A stretch of 64,000 nt of DNA. Origin: Thalassotalea insulae (lineage in GTDB: Bacteria > Pseudomonadota > Gammaproteobacteria > Enterobacterales > Alteromonadaceae). Shown in pieces: positions 36,531 to 45,761 of this stretch. The stretch's first letter is position 1. Each line of letters starts with the position of its first letter. The notes under the pieces are model-generated. The model was not told where the DNA came from, did no database searches, and saw only the letters and a program-made list of their open reading frames with translations. The DNA lies in NCBI RefSeq assembly GCF_030161395.1, contig NZ_BSST01000001.1, forward strand, positions 310,001-374,000, in the 5' to 3' direction. A program made the translations under genes and the position numbers.

Positions 36531-36549
36531 TATAAACCATTCTCATTTA
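36531..36549 (-). promoter_or_regulatory. Fur-box-like element
   Basis: On the minus strand the sequence AAATGAGAATGGTTTATA resembles the Fur consensus around TGAxAAT. About nine of fourteen half-site positions agree, so this is suggestive only. It lies between the receptor start and its upstream AT-rich region. Confidence 0.4.
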
Positions 36550-36708
36550 ATGATATTGATCGATATCAAACTTAATCACAGCTAAAGTAAATTATTTGCC
36601 CAAAATATAGGGAATGAATGTGCGACTATGACAGTTGTTACAATGATTTATTAACGATTGTGCACTAAACTTTAATTGAATTGGCAATCACTAAAAGTCG
36701 AGGTCAAT

Positions 36709-36924
36709 ATGTTTCTGCGCAACCGACACAACGGAGATATTGTCGATGTAACCAGTATGGGAGAACTCACTAACCTGTTCCGAGATACTGTTATTGGTCG
36801 CTATCAAGCCGGTGAAGAGTTACAAGATCCGCAAGAGTTTAATAAGGCCGATCTGACGTTTCTTTCCGGCGAAGAACTGCCCCAATGCTGGACCGATCCT
36901 CATTATCGAAAACCATTACGTTAA
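36709..36924 (+). CDS. Small hypothetical protein
   Basis: 71 residues from the ATG at 36709, which follows GAGGTCAAT; the frame is open further upstream but the ribosome site fixes this start. The sequence MFLRNRHNGDIVDVTSMGEL followed by GRYQAGEELQDPQEFNKADL, then FLSGEELPQCWTDPHYR, is soluble, acidic and looks folded, like short conserved hypothetical proteins of Vibrio and Alteromonas. Function unknown. It is bounded downstream by a long hairpin. Confidence 0.6.
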   Translation: MFLRNRHNGDIVDVTSMGELTNLFRDTVIGRYQAGEELQDPQEFNKADLTFLSGEELPQCWTDPHYRKPLR

Positions 36925-36931
36925 TGCTTAC

Positions 36932-36968
36932 GTTAGTGACTAAACACGAGCTACGTTTAGTCACTAAC
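36932..36968 (+). terminator. 14-bp perfect stem, probable terminator
   Basis: GTTAGTGACTAAAC, loop ACGAGCTAC, GTTTAGTCACTAAC, followed by TTTC. The stem is unusually long and AT-rich, so a bidirectional structure or cruciform is also possible. Confidence 0.6.
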
Positions 36969-37037
36969 TTTCATACGTGTAAAATCTTACTCAGCGATTT
37001 ATCAACTACACTTAACAGTAGATTATAGGAGTGAGAT

Positions 37038-38417
37038 ATGCGTTGCCTGTTAATGATGCTGATTTTTTGCTGTTGGCTGCCTACTATTAGTCAGGCCAGC
37101 CAAGAGAATGCACCGTTATCTGAACCATTGACCACGCAGATCCCGGTGCTGTCAATTAACGGCGCTATAGGTCCAGCAATCAGTGATTACCTGACTCGGG
37201 AAATTACTCGTATTAACCAACAAAATTCATCACCACTCATTATATTAACTCTAGATACTCCCGGTGGATTAAGTACCAGTTTACGTGTCATTAATCAAAG
37301 TATTCTCAACTCAAGCATTCCGATTGCCTGTCTGGTGTATCCGGAAGGTGCCCGCGCCGCCAGCGCAGGCACCTATTTGCTCTATGCCTGCCATATTGCC
37401 GCCATGGCAAATGCCACCACATTGGGCGCCGCCACGCCTGTGATGTTGTCAGGTCCTAGCATCACCCCGAAAGATAATAACGACAAAGATAGCCAGGCCA
37501 GTGCAATGGAGAAAAAAGTACTAAATGACTCCATCGCTTATATCCGCTCACTAGCACAATTAAGGCAACGTAATGCTGAATGGGCAGAAAAAGCAGTCAA
37601 AGATGCCGCCACTCTGACCGCGACAGAAGCTTTAGAAATGCAGGTGATTAACTTGATTGCCAATACGCCTGCGCAATTATTAAACCAGTTAGATGGCTAT
37701 CAAGTTGCATTAAAAGAGCAGCTCATCACTTTATCATTAAAGGGTGGAGAGATTAAACAGATCAATCCCGATTGGCGCAGCCAGTTTATTGCCACGATAA
37801 CCGACCCTAACATAGCTTATATTATGTTGATGATTGGCATTTATGGCCTGATACTGGAGTTTTATAGCCCAGGCATTGGTGTTGGTGGCGTCATCGGTGG
37901 CATTGCCCTTTTGGTTGCCCTTTACGCATTACAAATGCTCCCGCTTAATTTTGTCGGTCTTGGTCTGCTGTTGCTAGGCATTAGTTTACTTATTATTGAA
38001 GCTATGATGCCGAGCTTTGGCATCTTTGGTATCGGAGGACTGATCGCCTTTGTTATCGGTTCTATTTTCCTGATCGATACCGATCAAAGTTATTTTAAAA
38101 TATCACTGGAGTTAATTACCGCACTGGCTATTACCTCGGGGTTATTTTTCATTTTTATTCTTGGCTACCTATGGCGGTTGAGGAAAAAACGCGTAGTCAG
38201 TGGACAAGAATCGTTAATTGGTGGTCAAGCTATCGCTATAGATAATTGTCATCCTTCAGGGTTTGTTTCCTTTGAAGGAGAGCGCTGGACTGCACAGAGT
38301 CAGCAACCGTTAGCACCAGGACAAACCGTGATAATACAGGCAATCAACGGTTTAGTATTACAAGTTATTGCTAAACAAACAGGAGAATCAACTAATGGAA
38401 CCGATCGTCAACACTAA
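37038..38417 (+). CDS. NfeD-type membrane-bound ClpP-class serine protease
   Basis: A 459-residue protein: signal peptide (about 1-20), a ClpP-like serine protease domain (VLSINGAIGPAISDYL, LTLDTPGGLSTSLRVINQS, and the nucleophile Ser in ARAASAGTYLL, with the catalytic Lys in the MEKKVLNDSIAYI region), four to five membrane helices (about 255-380) and a C-terminal NfeD OB-fold domain (LIGGQAIAIDN..., FVSFEGERW). Members work with the stomatin/slipin protein encoded next door, which is coupled here by a 23-base overlap. Acts in membrane-protein quality control. Confidence 0.88.
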   Translation: MRCLLMMLIFCCWLPTISQASQENAPLSEPLTTQIPVLSINGAIGPAISDYLTREITRINQQNSSPLIILTLDTPGGLSTSLRVINQSILNSSIPIACLVYPEGARAASAGTYLLYACHIAAMANATTLGAATPVMLSGPSITPKDNNDKDSQASAMEKKVLNDSIAYIRSLAQLRQRNAEWAEKAVKDAATLTATEALEMQVINLIANTPAQLLNQLDGYQVALKEQLITLSLKGGEIKQINPDWRSQFIATITDPNIAYIMLMIGIYGLILEFYSPGIGVGGVIGGIALLVALYALQMLPLNFVGLGLLLLGISLLIIEAMMPSFGIFGIGGLIAFVIGSIFLIDTDQSYFKISLELITALAITSGLFFIFILGYLWRLRKKRVVSGQESLIGGQAIAIDNCHPSGFVSFEGERWTAQSQQPLAPGQTVIIQAINGLVLQVIAKQTGESTNGTDRQH

Positions 38418-39183
38418 CATGCTATTACCTATGGCCATCACCCTATTCGTTTTAGGTGTTGCTATTAGCATGTTCAAAGTACTAAGAGAATACGAGCGAG
38501 GTGTTATCTTCTTCCTCGGCCGCTTTCAAAAAGTAAAGGGGCCCGGCTTGATTATTGTCATCCCGGTAATTCAGCAAATGGTGCGAGTAGATTTGCGTAC
38601 TGTGGTCATGGATGTACCCAGCCAAGATGTTATTAGTCGAGATAATGTCTCTGTGCGAGTCAATGCAGTGATTTATTTTCGGGTGATAGACGCACAAAAA
38701 GCGATAATTAATGTCGAAAATTTTCTACAAGCCACCTCACAACTAGCTCAAACCACCTTAAGATCAGTACTAGGTCAGCATGAACTGGATGAAATGCTGG
38801 CTAATCGTGAAATGCTTAATAATGACATTCAAGCAATACTGGATGCCCGAACCGATGGCTGGGGTATTAAGGTATCGAATGTTGAAATTAAACACATTGA
38901 TTTAAATGAAACCATGATCCGCGCCATCGCCAGACAAGCTGAAGCTGAGCGAACCAGACGAGCAAAAGTCATACATGCCTCAGGCGAAATGGAAGCATCA
39001 CAAAAACTGGTGGAAGCTGCGAATAAACTAACCACAGAACCCAATGCCATCATGCTCAGGTACTTACAAACCCTGACCGAAATTGCCGGAGAAAAAAACT
39101 CGACCATTTTATTTCCGATGCCGATGGCGCTGATGGACTCGCTATTTAAAGAAGTGAAACAACAATCAAAAGATAAAAATTAG
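38395..39183 (+). CDS. Slipin/SPFH-domain membrane protein
   Basis: 262 residues from the ATG at 38395 (AGGAG ten bases upstream), overlapping the NfeD gene by 23 bases. One N-terminal membrane helix (about 9-27), then an SPFH domain: REYERGVIFFLGRF, VDLRTVVMDVPSQDVISRDN, VSVRVNAVIYFRVIDAQKAI, and the conserved ARQAEAERTRRAKVIHASGE. Forms large oligomeric rings at the membrane together with NfeD proteins. Gene order nfeD-slipin is the standard one. Confidence 0.9.
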   Translation: MEPIVNTNMLLPMAITLFVLGVAISMFKVLREYERGVIFFLGRFQKVKGPGLIIVIPVIQQMVRVDLRTVVMDVPSQDVISRDNVSVRVNAVIYFRVIDAQKAIINVENFLQATSQLAQTTLRSVLGQHELDEMLANREMLNNDIQAILDARTDGWGIKVSNVEIKHIDLNETMIRAIARQAEAERTRRAKVIHASGEMEASQKLVEAANKLTTEPNAIMLRYLQTLTEIAGEKNSTILFPMPMALMDSLFKEVKQQSKDKN

Positions 39184-39214
39184 CTGAAAAACTTTTAATT
39201 AACCAAAACTGGGC

Positions 39215-39964
39215 TTACTTAAGTTCGAGGCCATATTGCTGCCACAGCGGCATTAACACCCCTTGTTGATTCATTTGTTCGAGCAACTCATTGATATACT
39301 TCACCGAGAGTTTATGGTGTTGACGCACTAAAATGGTGTGCTGGTAGATTTGGTCAAATTTATCCGATATCAGCAGTTTTGCTCTATCTTCTGGTGAGAT
39401 TAAAAAGTGGTAATTTAAGTATTCCTTAGTCAATACCGCAATATCGCCGCGACCTTTTAGTAAGAGTTTTAAACTTTTTTCCTGACTGCTAGTCTGGATG
39501 AGATTAAAGTGACTTGCCAAATGTTGCTGATCGGTACTGAAGTTAGCAAATTGATAGTGATAACCTAAGACACCAATGATCGCCTTGCTCGTTAAATCTG
39601 AAAAATATTCTTGCCCTCTGCCTGGTTGATTTTGCGTGACATAAACTTCAAAACCAGTGACAAACGGTTTAGAAACATTGACAGGATATTGTTGCCACCC
39701 CCAGTTTTTGCTCTCAAAAATTAACATATCGTATTTGTGATTATCAAAATCACGATAACGACGTCTGGCAGTGGTAGGTACGGCAACAAATTGGTACTTA
39801 TCCTGAAACTTATTCATTTCAGCCAGCATTTGCACACTAATGCCAGTAATTTTATTAGCAACAAATGCATAAGGTGGAAAGTCATAGATCCCCACCTTGA
39901 CAATTTCCTTTGCCAAAGCGCCTGTTGAAAAGCAACAAATAACTAATAAGGCGTAAAGTCTCAT
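39215..39964 (-). CDS. Family-3 solute-binding-like protein coupled to cytosine deaminase
   Basis: 249 residues from the ATG at 39964 (MRLYALLVICC), whose ATGA overlaps the stop of the upstream deaminase gene, so the two are translationally coupled. Signal peptide ends near ALAKE. The mature domain shows VKVGIYDFPPYAFVANKITG, a two-lobed binding-protein fold with PVNVSKPFVTGFEVYV and a C-terminal MPLWQQYGLELK. Orphan, without permease. Ligand unknown; the coupling to cytosine deaminase hints at a nucleobase or related cue, but this is inference. Confidence 0.7.
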   Translation of the reverse strand: MRLYALLVICCFSTGALAKEIVKVGIYDFPPYAFVANKITGISVQMLAEMNKFQDKYQFVAVPTTARRRYRDFDNHKYDMLIFESKNWGWQQYPVNVSKPFVTGFEVYVTQNQPGRGQEYFSDLTSKAIIGVLGYHYQFANFSTDQQHLASHFNLIQTSSQEKSLKLLLKGRGDIAVLTKEYLNYHFLISPEDRAKLLISDKFDQIYQHTILVRQHHKLSVKYINELLEQMNQQGVLMPLWQQYGLELK

Positions 39965-40398
39965 TCGCCGATATCTTCGTTCCATAGTTCAGGGCTTGCA
40001 GCCATAAAATCACTCATCAGTTGCTTACATTCATCCGAATCAATCATTTCAATCTCAACCCCTCGTGATTTAAGCAGTGCTTCTTCTCCGAGAAAGCTTT
40101 GATTCTCGCCAATTACAACTTTAGGAATACCATAGAGTAATATCGCTCCACTGCACATGGAGCAAGGAGATAAAGTGGTATAAATCACGCTTTGTTGATA
40201 AACACTCGCAGGCTGACGACCGGCATTTTCCAACGCGTCCATTTCACCATGTAATGTGGGGCTTCCAGTCTGCACCCTTTTATTATGACCTCGGCCAATA
40301 ATTTTTCCGTTGTGAACCAGTACAGAACCAATCGGGATCCCTCCTTCTTTTGCTCCCTTTCTCGCTTCATCAATCGCTGCCCGCATAAATTCATCCAT
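39961..40398 (-). CDS. Cytosine deaminase of the fungal (FCY1-like) type
   Basis: A 145-residue zinc enzyme of the CDA fold that should convert cytosine to uracil. Unlike E. coli CodA (an amidohydrolase), it follows yeast FCY1 along its whole length: KEGGIPIGSVLVHNGKIIGR, GHNKR, SPTLHGEMDALENAGR, TLSPCSMCSGAILLYGIPKV and the C-terminal WNEDIGE. His/Glu of HGE and the two Cys of PCSMC bind zinc and act in catalysis. No cytosine permease is nearby. The stop overlaps the start of the binding protein by four bases. Confidence 0.88.
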   Translation of the reverse strand: MDEFMRAAIDEARKGAKEGGIPIGSVLVHNGKIIGRGHNKRVQTGSPTLHGEMDALENAGRQPASVYQQSVIYTTLSPCSMCSGAILLYGIPKVVIGENQSFLGEEALLKSRGVEIEMIDSDECKQLMSDFMAASPELWNEDIGE

Positions 40399-40713
40399 CT
40401 ATGGCTCCTAAATGAGTTTTTGTTTAGTTAGTTGTTCTCAGTTTAGTAACAAAAATCTAAATCAACAGCCAAGAGTAGAAAAAATACTAGCGAGTCACTC
40501 AATAATGTTTCCTTAGATCATATTGATGCCAGCTGCGTGTCATTGGCTCTCCTACAACAATTAATAGTTAATACGCGATAAATTAAAACTCATATATAAT
40601 TGATAGTAGCGTCTCTACCGCGCACTTTTAATCTTTGTGATATAAGCAGGCTAACATAGGACTTTTATTACATATAATCCTTCAATATTGTCAGGGCTTA
40701 TACAAGTATATTT
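40399..40713. other. Promoter region without further features
   Basis: 315 AT-rich bases between divergent genes. Likely promoters for both, but no operator or structure stands out. Confidence 0.5.
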
Positions 40714-41574
40714 ATGACGTTTAGTGTCCACATTAAGACATACTTTTTAACACTACTCCCGCTATTCAGTTTACTGAATACTCACAGCGTATGGTCATAC
40801 GATCATGGTATCAAGCCTTCAAGCACTGCAATACCGACAGAATTAATTATCCCTGGTCCGCCAAAGGGCTTTAGCAAGCGCAATGTATTTGTCGAAGCTT
40901 TACTGGAAAAAATACTGAAAGTGCAAAAGCTGCCAATAACCGTTAACTATTTCAACGGTTCGCTACCGCAAAGCCGTGCATTACATGAATTAAAGCACAA
41001 CAGAAGCATTAATCTAAACTGGTCAATGTCGACAACAACAAGAGAAGCAGAATTACGCGCAATAAAAATCCCTATCTATAAAGGGATGATTGGCTGGCGC
41101 GTTTTAGCCATCTCCCCAAACAAGCAAAAGCTCTTTTCGCAAATAGCTAACCTCAACGACTTGGCCAAATTAACCGCAATACAACGCTATGATTGGCCAG
41201 ATTATAAGGTTCTGAAATTTAATGCTTTACCAGTAGAAGGACAAATTGCTTTTACCCATATTCCTAGAGCGATTAATCAGGGGTTAGCGGATTATTTTCC
41301 TCGTTCAGTGCTTGAAATAGCAAAAGAGGTGCACTGGTATGAAAAGGAAAACTTAGCTATCGAAACGAGTTTGTTACTCAAATATGATGCGGCATACTAT
41401 TTTTTTGTCAGTAAAGAAAATGTACGCTTGGCACAATTAATCGAAAATGGTTTTCAAAAGTTGCTCGCTAACGGCGATTTTGACCATTTATTTAACGCTT
41501 ACTTTGGCGACAACCTAGCTAAATTAGCATTAGACCAACGAAAAGTGATCCAATTAAAAAACCCTTATTTTTAA
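40714..41574 (+). CDS. Periplasmic binding-protein-like protein
   Basis: A 286-residue secreted protein with a signal peptide (about 1-28, ending HSVWS). The body resembles the family-3-like binding proteins found as orphans in this order: ELIIPGPPKGFSKRNVFVEA, then LLEKILKVQKLPITVNYF, DLAKLTAIQRYDWPDYKV and IENGFQKLLANGDFDHLFNA, then YFGDNLAKL. No transporter partner. Ligand unknown. Confidence 0.6.
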   Translation: MTFSVHIKTYFLTLLPLFSLLNTHSVWSYDHGIKPSSTAIPTELIIPGPPKGFSKRNVFVEALLEKILKVQKLPITVNYFNGSLPQSRALHELKHNRSINLNWSMSTTTREAELRAIKIPIYKGMIGWRVLAISPNKQKLFSQIANLNDLAKLTAIQRYDWPDYKVLKFNALPVEGQIAFTHIPRAINQGLADYFPRSVLEIAKEVHWYEKENLAIETSLLLKYDAAYYFFVSKENVRLAQLIENGFQKLLANGDFDHLFNAYFGDNLAKLALDQRKVIQLKNPYF

Positions 41575-41813
41575 CATGTTTTGATAATTTTCATTAATAG
41601 GCCCCTGATCGCCAGGAAAATATTGTTAAAACTATCACCGATAAAAACTTAACGCTCAATGAGATTAATTCCGTAATCGCTATCAACCTGACCTTAATAA
41701 ATCGCTTGCCACAGTTTTGCCATATTTGATCCTAACATTGCCATGATTTAGCCCGCCTCTGTCCTCAGTCTTTTGCTGAAATTACCCTATTCCCGTTAAT
41801 GCAGGGCATTTTC

Positions 41814-43904
41814 ATGATTAAGGCAAAAAATAAACAACTGGTTATCGACTATCAAAGCAGCTACTTCTATCGCCAGCGCCGCAAACAACAACGTAAGCGC
41901 TGGCTCAAAGGGTCATTGTTACTATTAACTCTTGCTATATTAATACTGGCGGCATCACTCGTTCAGGCTGCAACTGGCGAGTCAGCTTCCCATGTTCACG
42001 AAAATCCACTTATCAGTGGCCCTCAGCTGTTATTTGACCATCCAGACGCTAGTTTGAGATCGGCACTACCGCTAGATCTACAAGCTGATATCGAGATCAA
42101 TGGTCTGATGGTTTATACCGAGATCAAACAGGTATTTATTAATCCGCATCAAGTAACGCTTGAAGGCAAATATCAGTTTCCTTTACCGGAAAATGCCGCA
42201 GTCAATTACCTTAAGGTAAAAATTGGTAAGCGAGTGATTGAAGGAAAAATCATGGAAAAGCAACAGGCAAAACGTGCCTACATCAAGGCAAAACAAAGTG
42301 GTCAAAAAGCAAGTTTGGTTGAGCAGCAAAGACCAAATCTATTTACCAACAAAATTGCCAATATTCCACCACAAACCAAAGTAGAAGTAACGTTAAAACT
42401 AATCAGTACGGTGTCATATCAGGACGGAAAATTTAACCTTGCTTTACCATTGGCGATGACCAGTCGCTATCAAGCTAAAGACGCTGCGCTGTCTCCTGCA
42501 GAAACAGCGAGTGAATTTTTCAATATCACTGACAGTTCACTCACCACCAGTCAGGCCAGTATCCAGGTCGAGCTAAATGCAGGTGTTGCCATTACTCATA
42601 TTGTCAGTAACAGTCATAGAATTAACAGCCAAGCATTAAATAACCACTTCTCTCATTATCAAATTAGCTTAGACAAACCACAAGTGAAGGCCGATCGACA
42701 GTTTCAATTACAATGGCAGCTCAATGCGGATGAACAGCCGCAAGTCACCAGCTTTAGCGAGCAAATTGCGGGTGACTACTATACCCTGCTAACTTTTTTA
42801 CCACCTACGCATCAAAGCGCTCAACCTTTGCCACGAGATTTGATCTTTATTATCGACACTTCAGGCTCTATGCAGGGTGGCTCGATTAATCAGGCTAAAG
42901 CGAGCTTACAACAGGCGTTATCACTACTTACCCCACAAGACAGCTTTAATATTATTGCCTTTAACAGTGAAACAGAACAACTGTTTCATCACAGTGAAAT
43001 GGTCTCTGAGCGCACCATGGCCCGTGCACAACATTTTATTGACCAGCTTCGCGCCGAAGGTGGCACCGAAATGTATCGACCATTAAATAACGCGTTAATG
43101 ATGGGCAAAACATCGGATCAGCACGCATCAGCAATTCGTCAGTTGATATTTATCACCGACGGCGCAGTATCGAATGAATTTGAATTGATGCAGCTATTAC
43201 AAACGGCAATTGGCAATGCGAGGTTATTTACCGTTGGCATCGGTCGCGCCCCCAATGGTTACTTTATGAAAAAAGCTGCCCAGTTTGGTCGCGGTAGCTA
43301 TGTCTTTATTCAGCAATTAAATCAGGTACAAAACAACGTATCGGCATTAATGAATAAAATCAGTGAGCCAGTACTCAGCAACATCGAACTGATATTAAAT
43401 AAGCAAATACATCAGGGAGTAGAAATATACCCAAAACAGCTGCCGGATCTATATAACGGACAAGCGTTGCAGGTCGCGATAAAGTCATCACTGCCAATTA
43501 ATCACCTTCAAGTGCAGGGAGATACCACAACGGCTCTCTGGCATAAGCAATTAATAATCAACGATAACCAAAATGCTGTCGCCATTTCCACACTATGGGC
43601 ACGGAGGAAAATTGAAGAATTACTCGACAGCTTAGTGACAGCCTCAGATCCCGAAACAATAAAAACACAAGTCATTGCGACGTCAATTGCCCATCAAATC
43701 ATCTCGCCCTACACTAGCTTTATCGCATTGGAAAATCAGCCATTCAGTCCGCCACTGCTGGCGAAAAACAACACAACTCCCGCACTCAAGCTCAATATGC
43801 CGCAAACAGCACTTGGCTGGCAGCCACAATTATTATTCGGCCTGATATTACTGATAATCGCAGCCTTAATATTTCGTGCTAGAGCAAGTGACAATGACGG
43901 GTAA
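41814..43904 (+). CDS. Marine sortase target: VIT and von Willebrand A domain protein
   Basis: About 696 residues from the ATG at 41814 (the in-frame ATG at 41799 is possible). A membrane/signal helix (about 28-50) leads to a VIT domain (VYTEIKQVFINPHQVTLEGK, QFPLPENAAVNYLKVKIG), a vWA domain with MIDAS motif DTSGSMQGGS and the GGTEMYRPLNNAL segment, and a C-terminal sorting region with NMPQTALGW, a hydrophobic helix and RARAS. This is the proteobacterial family dedicated to one class GN sortase, which is encoded immediately downstream with an 11-base overlap. Surface protein, perhaps adhesive. Confidence 0.88.
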   Translation: MIKAKNKQLVIDYQSSYFYRQRRKQQRKRWLKGSLLLLTLAILILAASLVQAATGESASHVHENPLISGPQLLFDHPDASLRSALPLDLQADIEINGLMVYTEIKQVFINPHQVTLEGKYQFPLPENAAVNYLKVKIGKRVIEGKIMEKQQAKRAYIKAKQSGQKASLVEQQRPNLFTNKIANIPPQTKVEVTLKLISTVSYQDGKFNLALPLAMTSRYQAKDAALSPAETASEFFNITDSSLTTSQASIQVELNAGVAITHIVSNSHRINSQALNNHFSHYQISLDKPQVKADRQFQLQWQLNADEQPQVTSFSEQIAGDYYTLLTFLPPTHQSAQPLPRDLIFIIDTSGSMQGGSINQAKASLQQALSLLTPQDSFNIIAFNSETEQLFHHSEMVSERTMARAQHFIDQLRAEGGTEMYRPLNNALMMGKTSDQHASAIRQLIFITDGAVSNEFELMQLLQTAIGNARLFTVGIGRAPNGYFMKKAAQFGRGSYVFIQQLNQVQNNVSALMNKISEPVLSNIELILNKQIHQGVEIYPKQLPDLYNGQALQVAIKSSLPINHLQVQGDTTTALWHKQLIINDNQNAVAISTLWARRKIEELLDSLVTASDPETIKTQVIATSIAHQIISPYTSFIALENQPFSPPLLAKNNTTPALKLNMPQTALGWQPQLLFGLILLIIAALIFRARASDNDG

Positions 43905-44469
43905 ATTTCGCGCTTGGCTCAGCGTTATTTTACTGCTACTTGGCACCTGCTTTTGCCTGCACGCCAGTTGGTTGCCAACAAAAGCCTGGTTAGCTGAAAA
44001 ACTGATACAACGCAGCTGGCATCATTTTGAGCAAACCGGAGAAAAATTGAAGCCTTGGCCATGGGCTGATACCCATGCTATCGCCCTGCTTAACTTTACC
44101 CGCCTGCAACAACAGATTGTTGTACTCAATGGTGGCGACGCCAGCACTTTAGCGTTTTCAGCAGGGGCAATAGCACCGTTTAATCAAACCCGCAGTCACC
44201 TGCCCTTTGTGGTTGCAGGCCACAGAGACAGCCATTTTTCACTTTTATCTGAGGTACAAATGAAAGACATAATTTCACTGAGCGATGACACCGGACACAG
44301 CCAGCTATATCAAGTCGAGTCATTAGAGATCATTGACTCTGAACACCAGCAACTGAATCTTGAACAGGCTGACAACGGTTTAGTACTGATCACCTGCTAC
44401 CCATTTAATGCCGTCGCAGCTGGCGGCGCTCTGCGTTATGTTATTAAAGCTAGGCGCTTAACAGAATAA
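43894..44469 (+). CDS. Class GN sortase
   Basis: 191 residues from the ATG at 43894, overlapping the target gene by 11 bases. The catalytic set is intact: H110 in FVVAGHRDSHF, C168 in LITCYPFNA and R181 in GALRYVIKA. A hydrophobic N-terminal helix (about 8-24) anchors it in the inner membrane. It recognises and transfers the single target encoded upstream, the normal arrangement for this marine proteobacterial sortase class. Confidence 0.9.
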   Translation: MTGKFRAWLSVILLLLGTCFCLHASWLPTKAWLAEKLIQRSWHHFEQTGEKLKPWPWADTHAIALLNFTRLQQQIVVLNGGDASTLAFSAGAIAPFNQTRSHLPFVVAGHRDSHFSLLSEVQMKDIISLSDDTGHSQLYQVESLEIIDSEHQQLNLEQADNGLVLITCYPFNAVAAGGALRYVIKARRLTE

Positions 44470-44549
44470 TTTGAACTGACCGTGACTAAAAAGTGGCTAT
44501 GCTGTTAAAATAATACGCTAATTATTGCATTCAGATAAAAGGTATTGAT

Positions 44550-45152
44550 GTGATTAGAGTTTTATTAATTGTTATGAGTGTATTAACGTCGTGTCAATTG
44601 TTAGCGGCAGATGCTAAAGGGCAATACATTCAACCCGATAATTTATCTCCTAAAGTGCGCATGGAAACTTCGATGGGCAATGTCATTATTCAGCTCGATC
44701 GCTTTAGAGCCAAAATAACGGTTGATAACTTTTTAAGCTATGTTGCCCGCGGACAGTACGATAACACCCTGATCCACCGGGTTGAAGAAGGCTACCTTAT
44801 TCAAGGTGGCGGCTTTATGACCGACTACACTGAAATTCAGCCCGACAAACCCATTTTCAATGAGTCCGGTAATGGCTTAAAAAACAAAGAAGGCACCATT
44901 GCCATGGCCAAACAGCTGAGCAATGCTCATTCGGCCACCAGTCAATTTTTTATTAACCTTAATGATAATAGCAACTTAGACCCTGGAAACTCTTGGGGCT
45001 ATGCGGTATTTGGCGAAGTGATTGAAGGTTACGATATTATTGAAGCGATGTCACAAGTTGAGGTCGGTTACAGCGATAAATTAGGCTACCCAACCGTACC
45101 GAAAAAAATGATCACCATCAGAAGAGTAGTGATTCTGGAGCAAGATAATTAG
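44550..45152 (+). CDS. Periplasmic cyclophilin-type peptidyl-prolyl isomerase
   Basis: A 200-residue exported cyclophilin starting at GTG. Signal peptide about 1-20 (ending CQLLAADA). Core motifs VRMETSMGNVIIQLDRFRAK, VDNFLSYVARGQYDNTLIHR, IQGGGFMTDYTE, and SATSQFFINLNDNSNLDPG. It speeds proline isomerisation of secreted proteins. A broken copy of its C-terminal coding region lies 550 bases downstream, the trace of a tandem duplicate. Confidence 0.85.
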   Translation: MIRVLLIVMSVLTSCQLLAADAKGQYIQPDNLSPKVRMETSMGNVIIQLDRFRAKITVDNFLSYVARGQYDNTLIHRVEEGYLIQGGGFMTDYTEIQPDKPIFNESGNGLKNKEGTIAMAKQLSNAHSATSQFFINLNDNSNLDPGNSWGYAVFGEVIEGYDIIEAMSQVEVGYSDKLGYPTVPKKMITIRRVVILEQDN

Positions 45153-45390
45153 CTGTAATAACCGTCAGATTACCAACGTTTCTATCCAACTTCTGACAAG
45201 GCTTTGCTCATTCCATGACTCACAGACATAAAACGCTACTGTGTATCGCAAAGCCTTCATTCAGTTAGTTAATCCCCTACAGTATGACTCAGACAATTGA
45301 ACATTGACGTCCAATTGTCGGCTCAGGTGTCGTTAGTACTTCCCCATCGGTGCTAAAGATAAGGAAATTTAAATACTTTGATTAATTCAA
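45153..45390. other. Noncoding stretch with two nested hairpins
   Basis: AAGGCTTTGC (45198-45207) pairs with GCAAAGCCTT (45248-45257), enclosing CACAG/CTGTG, and ACAATTG pairs with CAATTGT about 45 bases further on. Could be a terminator remnant of the cyclophilin gene, or part of a small RNA. No ORF. Confidence 0.4.
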
Positions 45391-45391
45391 T

Positions 45392-45469
45392 TCATCGCTT
45401 ATTTCGCTCGTAAAAAATCCACGCAAGCATAATAGCGACGATGACAAATAAACTAATATTAAACCCCAT
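45392..45469 (-). CDS. Possible 25-residue membrane protein
   Basis: A short ORF reads MGFNISLFVIVAIMLAWIFY followed by ERNKR: one hydrophobic helix with a basic C-terminal tail, typical of very small bacterial membrane proteins. A purine-rich stretch (AGGGAG) lies about 11 bases before the ATG, further than ideal. No known relative recognised; the call rests on this shape alone. Confidence 0.35.
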   Translation of the reverse strand: MGFNISLFVIVAIMLAWIFYERNKR

Positions 45470-45704
45470 GTAAACTCTTAACTCCCTGCATTGAAAGCTT
45501 TTCAGTATCGCTGTAACACATGACTACAATTAGTCATGCTCTAGTGTCATATCATCTAGCCAGACTCTCCAATTAAGTAAAACTAAAACATAATAGGTGG
45601 CGTTTTAACGCCATATGAAACCTACAGGCAATAACTAACTGAAACATTAACCTAAACGATAGCTAACCTTTCTTACTGATCAAAAAGCAGACTTCCCCCT
45701 ATTT

Positions 45705-45761
45705 ACAGACAACATTGTTAAAGCGATATCACAAGTTGAGTTGGGTTACCGTGAAAACTAG
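45705..45761 (+). pseudogene. Remnant of a second cyclophilin gene
   Basis: The reading frame TDNIVKAISQVELGYREN then stop closely follows the C-terminal YDIIEAMSQVEVGYSDK of the intact cyclophilin (44550-45152), and the DNA is similar over about 45 bases, with an early stop. The rest of the copy is not recognisable in the 635-base gap. Confidence 0.6.

Noticed and set aside
41575..41813. Open stretch reading IVKTITDKNLTLNEINSVIA, resembling DUF4168-type tails
   Set aside because: Short, no start codon or ribosome site, and the likeness is too slight to call a remnant.
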